64,000 nt of DNA from Sporosarcina sp. BP05 (GTDB lineage: Bacteria; Bacillota; Bacilli; Bacillales_A; Planococcaceae), in NCBI RefSeq assembly GCF_014282005.1, contig NZ_JACFTD010000001.1, positions 62,001 through 126,000 of the forward strand, written 5' to 3'. Both the position numbers and the translations under genes were made by a program. The notes below the pieces were generated by a model that was not told the origin of the DNA, ran no database searches, and worked only from the letters and a program-made list of their open reading frames with translations. Positions within the stretch are counted from its first letter, which is position 1. The number at the start of each line of letters is the position of its first letter. This document shows, piece by piece, positions 37,806 to 45,733 of this stretch.

Positions 37806-37934
37806 TAAATAACTCTAACTCTAAGGGGTCACTTCAACCGGATAACCGATTGGAGGAAGTTGTGTTGCTTGCGCGAATAAACATAAATAATAAACTTTCA
37901 TGTTAGTTTCATGCATAGGCACCCGTGATTTGGA

Positions 37935-37974
37935 AAAAATCCCCTTAAGTCTAAATAGACTTAAGGGGATTTCT
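37935..37974 (-). terminator. Intrinsic terminator of the S-layer gene
   Basis: Stem AAATCCCCTTAAGTCTA / (T)AGACTTAAGGGGATTT with an AT-rich 2-3 nt loop and A-run/T-run flanks; very stable, as expected for a highly expressed gene. Confidence 0.85.
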
Positions 37975-38004
37975 GCAATTCTATCATTTCACTTTAAAGT
38001 AATA

Positions 38005-40872
38005 TTAAAGTGCAACGTTAACGCGAACTGTTTTAGTAGCTCCACCTGTGTAAGTGAAAGTAACATCGAATGCATTACCGTCTTTAAGACCAGTAACTTT
38101 AGCATCGTCAGTTCCGTTTCCAGTAATAGTTGGAGTACCAGTTACAGGTACAATTGTCATTTTTGGTGCATTTAGTGCAGAACCGTCTGCGAATTTGCCT
38201 GAAGCAGCTTTTGCACCATATTGGTCTTTAACTTCTAGTGCGTAACCAGCTTCTGCAAGAACTGCAGATGAGAAAGTATCTTTCGCAATTGAAAGAGTAG
38301 TTACAGTAGCAGTACCATTTTTAACATTAACAGTTGTAGCCGTTGGTGCAACTTTAGAGAAGATAACCTCTTGTTTAAATTGTTGTCCAGTAGCGTTAAT
38401 AGTTACGTTAAGAGTTACAGCAGCATCATTTTTATCTTTAGCATAGTCAATCGTAAATGATTCAGAAGCTTTGATTACTCCGTCAGCAAGTGCAGTTTGA
38501 ACACCAGCGTTGCTTGCAGTAACTGTGAAGTCTTTGCCTGCATCAAGCTCAACTTTGCTTCCATCAGCTAGCACGCCGTAAACAACTAGTTCTGCATCGT
38601 AAGCGTCTGCAACAGTATTGCCTGCTTTTGCTTTCACATCGTAAACTGTTCCAACTTCTTCAGCTTTGTATGATGCATACTCTTTACCGTCAGTAACACG
38701 GAATGTAACATCTACAGCACTACTGTTAAGTACTTTACCATCAACAGAAATAGCTAATTGAACTTTTGCAGTTCCTTTCGCATTTGCAGCTGCAGTCACT
38801 GTAGCTGTAGTAGTAGCATTGATAGTGTCAGTAACTGTTAATACGTTGTTATTGTCATCAACTTCAGTAACTACAACTTTTGTAGTACCTGTTAACTTAG
38901 AGTCAGTCATTACGCGACCATATTGGTCTTCTACAACTAGGTTAGAAGCTTTAACATTTACAACTTGCCCTTGTTTAAGTGTTGTGCCGAAATCTTTATC
39001 CACTCCACGGATTACAGACGCTTTTGCCGCTTCTTTAACAGTAAGTGTTAGAGTTGCAACTTTATACGTTGATGATTGAGCAATAACAGAAACAATTCCA
39101 GCATTACTTAGAGCTGCTTTAGGAACTTTCACCATAACTGCTCCGTCTTTCAATACGAATTCAGCTTTAGTACCATTAGCAGTTACTAAAATACCTTTTG
39201 CAGCATTGTTCAATAATTTAACATCAGTAATCGCATTACCTTTTTTATCTAGTGCATTAGCAGGTATGAAAGCATCTTCTCCCGCTACTACTAGATCTGG
39301 TTGTGCAAGCGTTACTACATCAGCGCGTGTAGCTTCAGCAACTTTCACAGTGTAAGATTGGTTTTTACCAGTTGTAGTAGAAATCATAGTTACTGTTGTT
39401 TCACCAGCTCTAAGTCCAAGTGGATCTCCATTAGAGTTTTTAGGTTCTACCAGTTTAATAGCAGTTCTTGTTTTCCCATCAACTGTAACCGTTGCGAAAG
39501 TTGTTTTATTAGCTACAGTTCCTGTAGCAATAACTGTAGGGTTTGTTTCAGAAAGGATAAAACCATCTTTTAGTTTAGTAAGATCCGTTACAGCATTGCC
39601 GTATTGGTCTTTTGCGTCTACTAATAGATAGAATTCATCTGTCGCAAGTTTTGTATCTTCGTTTAGTTCTTTTTTGTCTTTATTGTATACGCCATCAATA
39701 GTCACATCAGAAACCATAGCTGCCGCTGACAATTCCACTACTGCAGTAGTGTTTTTTGCACTTTCAACGTCGATAAGTGTTACAGCTACTTTAGCCCCGA
39801 TTTTTTCACCACTTAAAGTGATAGTCACAATTCCGTTTGCAGCAGAAATGCTTGGAGAATTCGTAGTCAAGTTTCTAGTTTTAGAAACATCTTCACCGTA
39901 TTGGTTTGAAACTTTATATGCAACAGTAGCCTTAGTTGGATCAACTGACTTGTCTACTGCAGCAGTTGTTGAAAGGATTTCAATTTTTTCAACTCTTTCG
40001 TTAGCTGCTTTGTAAGTTGCTGTAAGTGTTTTTTCACCTACGCCTGTAGCGTTTACAGTGTATTCGCCTTCGCTAAGTTTAGCAGAAAGTTCAAGCGTTG
40101 CAGACTTTCTATCATCAGAGAATGTAACTTTTGATACGTTAGTAGTAATTCCTGCTTTTTTAACTTCAAATTTAGCAGTTGTTGGGTCAACCATTTTATC
40201 AAATTGAACTTTCAACGTTTTGCTACTAGTTGCAGTTAAAGAAATCGCACCGGCAATTTCTTGTGTCGGTACTTCAGCACGGAAAACAAATAAAGCGAAT
40301 TCTCCACGTGAAAGGTTAGCAGTTGGTGCGAAAGTAGTTTCTGTTTTACCTAGTGTGATTCCGTTTTCTTTAAGTGCAGAAACGTAACCAATCCAGTTAG
40401 AGTTAACATCTTTGAAACTAGCATTTTCTTTTGCAGTTAGCTTATAAGCGTTAGCAAGCATTTTCGCCATTTCTTGACGAGTGATGTATGCTGCAGGGTC
40501 GAATGATGTAGAAGTTTTACCGCTAGCGATACCTTCTGCAACGATTGCATTAACTGCTCCAGCTACACGCGCGTTAACGTCTTGGAAACCAGCGTCTTTT
40601 GCATTTGCTGTATCAAGTTTAAGAGCGTTTGCGATCATTACAGCAGCGTCACCGCGTGAAATGTTCTGTGTAGTACCGAAAGTTGTGTCAGTAGTACCGC
40701 CTGCGATTTTGTTAGCTACTAGGTAGTCAACAGCCTCTTTGTAATTTTTGCTTACGTCCGTGAACGATTTCGTTTCTGCAGCTGATGCTGCTGGAATTAG
40801 TGCTGTTGCTACTAGAGTTGCTGTTGCAGCTGAAGCTACAAACTTTTTGTAAGAATTTGGTTGATGTGCCAT
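38005..40872 (-). CDS. Probable S-layer protein (N-terminal SLH triad)
   Basis: 955 residues, rich in Ala, Thr, Val and Lys, with no cysteine. Signal peptide (1-31), three SLH repeats (about 32-205; FTDVSKNYKEAVDYLV, ISRGD, ITRQE and LSRGE motifs), then a long chain of Ig-like/Big-type beta modules with recurring DQYG and linker motifs (SNQYGEDVSK, DAKDQYGNAVTD, VEDQYGRVMTD, VKDQYGAKAA). No catalytic domain is present. Size, composition, architecture, strong GGGAGGAATT site, long untranslated leader and strong terminator match major S-layer proteins of Lysinibacillus/Sporosarcina type. It should form the paracrystalline coat, anchored to pyruvylated SCWP made by the adjacent genes. It could instead be a minor S-layer homologue; expression data would settle this. 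Confidence 0.88.
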   Translation of the reverse strand: MAHQPNSYKKFVASAATATLVATALIPAASAAETKSFTDVSKNYKEAVDYLVANKIAGGTTDTTFGTTQNISRGDAAVMIANALKLDTANAKDAGFQDVNARVAGAVNAIVAEGIASGKTSTSFDPAAYITRQEMAKMLANAYKLTAKENASFKDVNSNWIGYVSALKENGITLGKTETTFAPTANLSRGEFALFVFRAEVPTQEIAGAISLTATSSKTLKVQFDKMVDPTTAKFEVKKAGITTNVSKVTFSDDRKSATLELSAKLSEGEYTVNATGVGEKTLTATYKAANERVEKIEILSTTAAVDKSVDPTKATVAYKVSNQYGEDVSKTRNLTTNSPSISAANGIVTITLSGEKIGAKVAVTLIDVESAKNTTAVVELSAAAMVSDVTIDGVYNKDKKELNEDTKLATDEFYLLVDAKDQYGNAVTDLTKLKDGFILSETNPTVIATGTVANKTTFATVTVDGKTRTAIKLVEPKNSNGDPLGLRAGETTVTMISTTTGKNQSYTVKVAEATRADVVTLAQPDLVVAGEDAFIPANALDKKGNAITDVKLLNNAAKGILVTANGTKAEFVLKDGAVMVKVPKAALSNAGIVSVIAQSSTYKVATLTLTVKEAAKASVIRGVDKDFGTTLKQGQVVNVKASNLVVEDQYGRVMTDSKLTGTTKVVVTEVDDNNNVLTVTDTINATTTATVTAAANAKGTAKVQLAISVDGKVLNSSAVDVTFRVTDGKEYASYKAEEVGTVYDVKAKAGNTVADAYDAELVVYGVLADGSKVELDAGKDFTVTASNAGVQTALADGVIKASESFTIDYAKDKNDAAVTLNVTINATGQQFKQEVIFSKVAPTATTVNVKNGTATVTTLSIAKDTFSSAVLAEAGYALEVKDQYGAKAASGKFADGSALNAPKMTIVPVTGTPTITGNGTDDAKVTGLKDGNAFDVTFTYTGGATKTVRVNVAL

Positions 40873-41100
40873 GTGTAGAATTCCTCCCTATTTGTAAGAA
40901 CAATTATAATAACTCTATGAACATCATAGACTCAGTTTAGATTGTATCAAGAATATGCGAAATAAGCTACCTTTAATTTGGATTATATCTGTTTCTATAA
41001 TAAGAATAGTAGATGGTAACTATTAAAAGTAGTTATTTCAGCATACGTTTCCATATAAACTCGCTGTCTATTAAATTAATCTTTTTCAATTTCAACTTGT
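40873..41100 (-). promoter_or_regulatory. Upstream leader of the S-layer gene with candidate -10 boxes
   Basis: About 230 AT-rich nt separate the S-layer gene from the wecC-like gene. On the minus strand consensus TATAAT hexamers occur at 40908-40903 and 40987-40982, and TTGATA at 40949-40944, but none is paired with a good -35 at 17 nt. Several promoters and a long 5' leader are likely; the exact start cannot be set by eye. Confidence 0.35.
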
Positions 41101-41156
41101 TAATAGTAAAACTTACCAGGTTTGCTGATTATTCGTTAACCGGCATTCATTTCTTT

Positions 41157-42446
41157 CTACACCAAGGGTTTGCTATTTTTTGAATCTCCTAATACGTACA
41201 CTTGGAACCCTGCCTTTTCCCACTTATTGCGGTCAATGCAGTTTTTTGTATCTATAATTATTTTATGAGCCATGGATACCGCTACCTTTTCTGGTTCCAG
41301 TGCTTTAAATTCGTCATGACTTGTTAAGATGACAATTGCTGAAGCACCATCAAATGCTTTTTCTGCATCCTGCGTTTGCTCATTGATGTTGTTTGTTTTT
41401 ATGTGCGGATCGTATGCGACGACATTTAAGTTTTTTAGTTCCATTTGTTTAACAACATCTACAGATGGACTTTCCCTCATATCATCAATATTCCCTTTGA
41501 ATGCGAGGCCAAGTGCCGCCACTTTGGGTTGTTCTACACCTTGCGCTTTTAGAATGTCTGCTGTTAGTTGAGCAGTATATTCTGGCATGCCGTCATTTGT
41601 CCGACGCGCTAAGTGAATAATTTGCGCAAGTTCCGGGTTTAGTTCGACGAGGAACCAAGGATCAACTGCAATACAATGGCCTCCAACTCCTGGGCCTGGC
41701 TGGTGAAGCTCAACACGCGGGTGATAATTGGCTAGTCTAATAGCCTCCCAAATGTTGACGTCGATTGTTTGGGCGATTTTGGCGAGTTCATTGGCAAGTG
41801 CTATGTTAACATCGCGGTAGGTGTTTTCCATTACTTTGACGAGTTCGGCTGTTATGTCGTCTGTTTCATGCATCTGCCCTTTGACGAATGAGCGATATAA
41901 CTCCGATGTCATGCGCGCAGATGCTGGATTTACACCACCGATGATTCGATCGTTGGAAACTAGTTCCTCAAATGCTCGTCCTGGAATAACTCGTTCTGGC
42001 GAGTGGGAAACAAAGATGTCTGTCCCGATTTCAAGACCAGATTGTAAAAGTTCCGGAATGATGACGTCTTGTACAGTACGTGGTGGTACCGTCGATTCAA
42101 GAATGACAAGGTTTCCTTCTTCAACAAACGGCGTGATTGCTTTTGCCGCGCTACGGATGTATTCGAGATTTGCAGTCTTATCTGCTTTAATTGGTGAAGG
42201 TACTGCAATAATGAAGACGTCCGCTTTCACTGGAGTTGTCGACACTGTGAATGCGTTCGAATCAATTGCTTTGTCGAGCCGTTCTTGCAGACCGTTCTCT
42301 TCTATGTGAAGCTTTTTATTACGGATGTGTTCAACGACGCTTTCATTGACGTCGACGCCATGCACTACATGCCCGTGGTTTGAAAACATGACTGCTGTTG
42401 GGAGACCTATATAACCTAGTCCAATGATGCAAATTGACTTTTTCAT
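41157..42446 (-). CDS. wecC: UDP-N-acetyl-D-mannosamine dehydrogenase (nucleotide-sugar dehydrogenase)
   Basis: 429 residues of the UDP-glucose/GDP-mannose dehydrogenase family. The N-terminal Rossmann domain begins CIIGLGYIGLPTAVMFSNHG. The catalytic cysteine lies in GPGVGGHCIAVDPWFLVE (about residue 255), and the C-terminal UDP-binding domain includes LAFKGNIDDMRESPS. The sequence fits WecC-type enzymes that oxidise UDP-ManNAc twice to UDP-ManNAcA using NAD+, supplying a uronic acid for the SCWP. Substrate choice between UDP-ManNAc and UDP-GlcNAc/Glc is inferred. AAAGGAG lies 7 nt before ATG. tagA lies 24 nt upstream on the same strand, so the two are probably co-transcribed. Confidence 0.9.
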   Translation of the reverse strand: MKKSICIIGLGYIGLPTAVMFSNHGHVVHGVDVNESVVEHIRNKKLHIEENGLQERLDKAIDSNAFTVSTTPVKADVFIIAVPSPIKADKTANLEYIRSAAKAITPFVEEGNLVILESTVPPRTVQDVIIPELLQSGLEIGTDIFVSHSPERVIPGRAFEELVSNDRIIGGVNPASARMTSELYRSFVKGQMHETDDITAELVKVMENTYRDVNIALANELAKIAQTIDVNIWEAIRLANYHPRVELHQPGPGVGGHCIAVDPWFLVELNPELAQIIHLARRTNDGMPEYTAQLTADILKAQGVEQPKVAALGLAFKGNIDDMRESPSVDVVKQMELKNLNVVAYDPHIKTNNINEQTQDAEKAFDGASAIVILTSHDEFKALEPEKVAVSMAHKIIIDTKNCIDRNKWEKAGFQVYVLGDSKNSKPLV

Positions 42447-42470
42447 TTGTATGCTCCTTTGAGAATTTAC

Positions 42471-43190
42471 TTAGTTTCTTCTATTAAAGAGTAGTTTCAG
42501 TAGAAATCGTGGTAAGTTTAGTTGCCGTTTAAACCGTTTTGGATTGCTAATAAGCCTGTATAGCCACTCGGTTCCGGTTTTTCGGAAGAAAGCCGGAGCG
42601 CGCTTAACCGTTCCAGAAAACACATCAAAACTACCGCCGACGCCTTGAAATACTAAGACGTTTGTGAGTTTATTAATGTTGCGCCTGATCCATAGCTCTT
42701 GTTTCGGACTACCAAGTGCAACGAAAATTATTTTGGCGCCACTGTCGTTTACGCGTTCGATGAGTACATTTTCGTCTTGTTCGTAGCCATCTGTCGTTCC
42801 CGCAATGACGATTCCTGGATTGTCTCGTTTAATGTTTTCTGCTGCCCGTTCGATGACTTCCTTTTTCGCGCCATACAAATAGATTGGATGGTGGTCTTCT
42901 GCTGCAAACTTCAGTAGACGAGCCATCATGTCGACGCCTGTTACGCGAGATTTGATGGTGCCCTTTTTTAGTTTCGATGCAAGTAGTATACCTACTCCGT
43001 CTGCGATTTGAAACGTCGAGTTATTAATTAGCTCTTTCACTTCGGGATTTTTTTGGGCAGCCATCACTTTTTCCGGATTGACTGCGATAATTGTAGACTT
43101 ATCCCCGCGAGTCATTCTCGCTTTTATTTCTGTCACAATTCCTTCATATGTAAGTGGCGATACGTGTACGCCAAGGTAAGTATCCTTCAT
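42471..43190 (-). CDS. tagA: WecG/TagA/CpsF family N-acetylmannosaminyltransferase
   Basis: 239 residues. Conserved motifs of the WecG/TagA/CpsF family are present: FQIADGVGILLASKL, SRVTGVDMMARLL, IYLYGAKKEVIERA and FVALGSPKQELWIRRN, with a basic C-terminal membrane-association tail (NPKRFKRQLNLPRFLLKLLF). It transfers ManNAc from UDP-ManNAc to the lipid-linked GlcNAc, the committed step of wall teichoic acid and SCWP linkage units. First gene of a tagA-wecC pair, divergent from csaB. GAGGG lies 7 nt before ATG. Confidence 0.92.
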   Translation of the reverse strand: MKDTYLGVHVSPLTYEGIVTEIKARMTRGDKSTIIAVNPEKVMAAQKNPEVKELINNSTFQIADGVGILLASKLKKGTIKSRVTGVDMMARLLKFAAEDHHPIYLYGAKKEVIERAAENIKRDNPGIVIAGTTDGYEQDENVLIERVNDSGAKIIFVALGSPKQELWIRRNINKLTNVLVFQGVGGSFDVFSGTVKRAPAFFRKTGTEWLYRLISNPKRFKRQLNLPRFLLKLLFNRRN

Positions 43191-43226
43191 AGTTGTACCC
43201 TCGATTCATTCGCTTTCAATTGTATT

Positions 43227-43235
43227 AGTATAACA
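43227..43235 (-). promoter_or_regulatory. Extended -10 promoter for tagA
   Basis: On the minus strand the sequence reads TGTTATACT (extended TGn with -10 TATACT), about 35 nt before the tagA start codon. The -35 is poor (ATGCAA at 17 nt), as is tolerated with an extended -10. Confidence 0.45.
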
Positions 43236-43249
43236 GAAACCCAAACTGG

Positions 43250-43279
43250 TTGCATAGCTATCCGAAAGAGTGATAAAAT
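43250..43279 (+). promoter_or_regulatory. Candidate promoter for csaB operon
   Basis: TTGCAT (43250-43255) and TAAAAT (43274-43279) are 18 nt apart on the plus strand, placing transcription start near 43286, about 100 nt before csaB. Confidence 0.4.
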
Positions 43280-43291
43280 CTGGAGGGAAGG

Positions 43292-43369
43292 ATGCTTTCA
43301 CCGTTGCGTGGAAGCATTGTTTTTGTTACATCTAGCTTCGGCGCCTTAGCGCTGACGCTTTTGTTATGA
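43292..43369 (+). CDS. Possible 25-residue leader peptide ahead of csaB
   Basis: An ATG preceded by GGAGGG at 5 nt opens a frame encoding 25 residues (MLSPLRGSIVFVTSSFGALA, then LTLLL). Its TGA (43367-43369) overlaps the first base of the AGGAGG site of csaB, a geometry suited to translational coupling. The frame runs through a hairpin (43293-43327) and a truncated copy of an interspersed repeat (GCTTCGGCGCCTTAGCGCTG), so it may be fortuitous. If the promoter at 43250-43279 is the only one, part of its ribosome binding site would not be transcribed. Confidence 0.3.
   Translation: MLSPLRGSIVFVTSSFGALALTLLL
43293..43327 (+). terminator. Terminator-like hairpin in the csaB leader (possible attenuator)
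   Basis: ATGCTTTCA pairs with TGGAAGCAT (one G-U) around CCGTTGCG and is followed by TGTTTTTGTT. It lies between the candidate promoter and csaB and could attenuate the operon. Confidence 0.5.
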
Positions 43370-43383
43370 GGAGGAACGAGAGA

Positions 43384-44505
43384 TTGAAAATTGTACTTTC
43401 CGGCTTTTACGGTCTTGGTAATACGGGTGACGAAGCAATATTGAAAGCGATTGTTGATAATTTACGCGCGGAACTAGATAACCCTGACATCACGGTGTTT
43501 TCATTGTCTCCTGAACAGACAGCCAAGGAACACGGTGTGAAATCTGTTTATCGCGGATGGCGCAAAGAGAATAAAGAAAAAGTGAAAGCATTACGCGCGG
43601 CAGATCTGCTAATTTCCGGCGGGGGCGGGCTGCTACAGGATACGTATCCAACGAAATTTTTGTTTGGTCCCCTTCCCTATTACTTACTCATCGTGTTTTT
43701 GGCGAAATTATGTGGAACGAAAGTGATGTTCTTCTCACAAGGCATCGGACCTGTGACGAGCAAGTGGGGCAAGTTTTTAATGCGGTTATTTGCCAATATG
43801 GCCGATTTGGTCACGGTACGCGATCAGTATTCGAAGGATTATTTGATTTCATTAGGTGTGAAACGTCCCGAAACGGTCGTGACAGCAGATATCGTATTCG
43901 CTTTTAAACCAAATGAAGATAATGTTGCATATGCGTCGCTTAGCTTGAACGGCGATGAGCGACTCGTCGCCGTTGCACCCCGCCCCTGGTTCGAACATGA
44001 GGATGAGTATATTGAAAAACTTGCGTGGGTATTGGACGAGTTGATTGAGCAACGTGGGGTTATTCCTGTATTTGTTCCAATGGAGCCACCTTATGATACG
44101 AATGTTTCTAAAAAGGTTTTAGCGAAGATGAAATTTGCCAACAAAACTCGATTACTTGGCGAAATCTTTACGCCGAATGAGTTTTATAATTTCATCGCGA
44201 AGACGGATTTGACGATAGCATTGCGGTTACATGCGCTGATTTTTGCGGCGTTATCGAACGTGCCCCACGTCGGGTTAAGTTATGACCGGAAAGTGGAAAG
44301 CTTTTTGAAGCGTTCAGGCATGTGGGATAAATCGTTTCCACTTGGTGAGTTCACTAAAGAGGAACTGCTTGAGAGTTCGTTATATGCGCTTGATCACTCG
44401 GATGAACTAAAAACAATGATTAAACCTAATGTTGAAGTGTTGCGTTCTGAAGCATTGCGCAATGTTGATTTGTTACGGGATAAGTTTTTGAATGGAGGAC
44501 GATGA
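43384..44505 (+). CDS. csaB: Polysaccharide pyruvyl transferase CsaB
   Basis: 373 residues of the polysaccharide pyruvyl transferase family: SGFYGLGNTGDEAIL at the N-terminus, ISGGGGLLQDTYPT (about 75-90), VMFFSQGIGPV, and the C-terminal LRLHALIFAALSNVPHVGLS with YDRKV. CsaB adds a pyruvate ketal to ManNAc of the SCWP, the modification recognised by SLH domains, so it is needed for anchoring all SLH proteins in this window. TTG 43384 is the likely start, with AGGAGG 9 nt upstream; the ATG at 43366 overlaps that site. The next gene follows after 3 nt. Confidence 0.95.
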   Translation: MKIVLSGFYGLGNTGDEAILKAIVDNLRAELDNPDITVFSLSPEQTAKEHGVKSVYRGWRKENKEKVKALRAADLLISGGGGLLQDTYPTKFLFGPLPYYLLIVFLAKLCGTKVMFFSQGIGPVTSKWGKFLMRLFANMADLVTVRDQYSKDYLISLGVKRPETVVTADIVFAFKPNEDNVAYASLSLNGDERLVAVAPRPWFEHEDEYIEKLAWVLDELIEQRGVIPVFVPMEPPYDTNVSKKVLAKMKFANKTRLLGEIFTPNEFYNFIAKTDLTIALRLHALIFAALSNVPHVGLSYDRKVESFLKRSGMWDKSFPLGEFTKEELLESSLYALDHSDELKTMIKPNVEVLRSEALRNVDLLRDKFLNGGR

Positions 44506-44508
44506 GTA

Positions 44509-45684
44509 GTGAAGATTTTATTGGCGACTGCATATGATTATCCTCATTTAGGAGGATTGTCGGTTCACTTGACGACATTGAAGTCAGGTCTTGAATCACG
44601 CGGTCATGAAGTACGGATTGTGTCGTTTACGGATGTGCCTAAGTGGAAAAAAGAAGGTGTCGTAAGGGGCCCCGCTTTTTTATTGAATAAAGTGAAGCAA
44701 GGATCTGGGTACGTCTGGTCGTTAAAACGACGGAAAGAAGGACTTGAGGCAATCATTAAGGCGGAAGTTGCGGACGGTTCGTACGACTTGGTTAATGCAC
44801 AGGATGTCTTTACGACATTTGCAGCTATTTCTACTGATGTACCTGTTGTCAGTACAGTTCACGGTTACTTGACGTTTGAAGGTATATCCAAGGGGTCCGT
44901 TATTGAAGGGTCCCCTGAAGCGAAGAAATTGATGGAAGATGAGCGCGCATCGTATAAAGCGACGCGCGAAGTAATCACTGTCGATACGCGGATTAAAGAT
45001 TATATCGAGAAGGAAACAGGCGTTGTCGGCAATATGATCAAGAACTTCATTGATGTCGAGTCGTTTAAGCCTGAAATTGAACGACGGGATGAATTCCGTG
45101 AAAAGTACGGGTTAGAGAAAGATGATTTGATTTTCTTTGTACCACGCAGGTTAACGAAGAAAAATGGTGTGATTTATCCAATTTTATCATTGCCGGCCGT
45201 TTTGGAGAAATTCCCGAAAGCACGGGTTGTGTTTGCGGGTACTGGCGAGGCGATGGAGACGATGAAAGCGAAAGCTGCAGAACTGGGCGTAACTGATCGC
45301 GTGACAATGGTTGGTGCAGTTGACCATACGGATATGGTTGAGTATTATGCGGCGAGTAATGTTGCGCTTGTTCCATCGATTTACTCTGCGGGTGTTGAGG
45401 AAGCGACTTCGATATCCGCGCTTGAGGCGATGGGCTCCGGCGTTCCGTTGATCGCTTGTGCGGTTGGCGGTTTGAAAGAAATTATAGAAGATGGCGTAGA
45501 CGGATTGCTTGTCGAAGAGCAGAACGTGGAAGCATTAAGCGACGCAATGATTCGGTTGCTTGGCGATCCGGAAGAAGGCCAACGTTTAGCAGATGCGGCT
45601 CGTGCGAAAATTATTGCGGAGTATTCACATTTTGCTGCGGCTGAGAAATATGAAGCAATTTACCTAAAAGCGTTGAATAAATGA
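44509..45684 (+). CDS. Family 4 glycosyltransferase
   Basis: 391 residues with GT-B fold: an N-terminal acceptor domain (ATAYDYPHLGGLSVHLTTL, GHEVRIVSF, VVSTVHGYLTFEG) and a C-terminal donor domain (FFVPRRLTKKNGVIYPI, ARVVFAGTGEAMETM, EEATSISALEAMGSGVPLIA). The last matches the E-x7-E motif of GT4 retaining enzymes. It is probably cytoplasmic, adding a sugar to the lipid-linked SCWP or glycan precursor; donor and acceptor cannot be told. GTG start with GGAGG 10 nt upstream, embedded in the csaB 3' end, so the two genes are translationally linked. Confidence 0.9.
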   Translation: MKILLATAYDYPHLGGLSVHLTTLKSGLESRGHEVRIVSFTDVPKWKKEGVVRGPAFLLNKVKQGSGYVWSLKRRKEGLEAIIKAEVADGSYDLVNAQDVFTTFAAISTDVPVVSTVHGYLTFEGISKGSVIEGSPEAKKLMEDERASYKATREVITVDTRIKDYIEKETGVVGNMIKNFIDVESFKPEIERRDEFREKYGLEKDDLIFFVPRRLTKKNGVIYPILSLPAVLEKFPKARVVFAGTGEAMETMKAKAAELGVTDRVTMVGAVDHTDMVEYYAASNVALVPSIYSAGVEEATSISALEAMGSGVPLIACAVGGLKEIIEDGVDGLLVEEQNVEALSDAMIRLLGDPEEGQRLADAARAKIIAEYSHFAAAEKYEAIYLKALNK

Positions 45685-45686
45685 TT

Positions 45687-45720
45687 GTGAAGCTCCCTGC
45701 CCCGGCTGGGAGCTTTCTTC
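45687..45720 (+). terminator. Intrinsic terminator after the glycosyltransferase gene
   Basis: AAGCTCCC / GGGAGCTT stem with a TGCCCCGGCT loop, followed by TCTTCT. It lies between the glycosyltransferase and murJ and may only partly separate them. Confidence 0.6.
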
Positions 45721-45733
45721 TATGGAGGGTATT

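Larger units (their letters stand above)
36356..37836 (+). mobile_element. IS3-family insertion sequence, apparently intact
   Basis: 1481 nt bounded by imperfect 26-nt terminal inverted repeats (TGATGCGCACCCC... and TGAAGTGACCCC..., both ending in AGTTAGAGT). It carries orfA and orfB in the usual overlapping -1 arrangement. No clear 3-4 nt target duplication was seen (GGG on the left, ACC on the right). A hairpin follows the left end. It lies between subtilase 3 and the S-layer gene, in the opposite orientation to both. Confidence 0.88.

Noticed and set aside
36353..37840. Target-site duplication around the intact IS3 element
   Set aside because: The bases next to the inverted repeats (GGG and ACC) are not direct repeats; the exact ends could be off by a few bases.
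41090..41156. Terminator after the wecC-like gene
   Set aside because: The candidate stem (CCGGTT with AACCTGG) does not pair well beyond four bases and has no convincing U-run.
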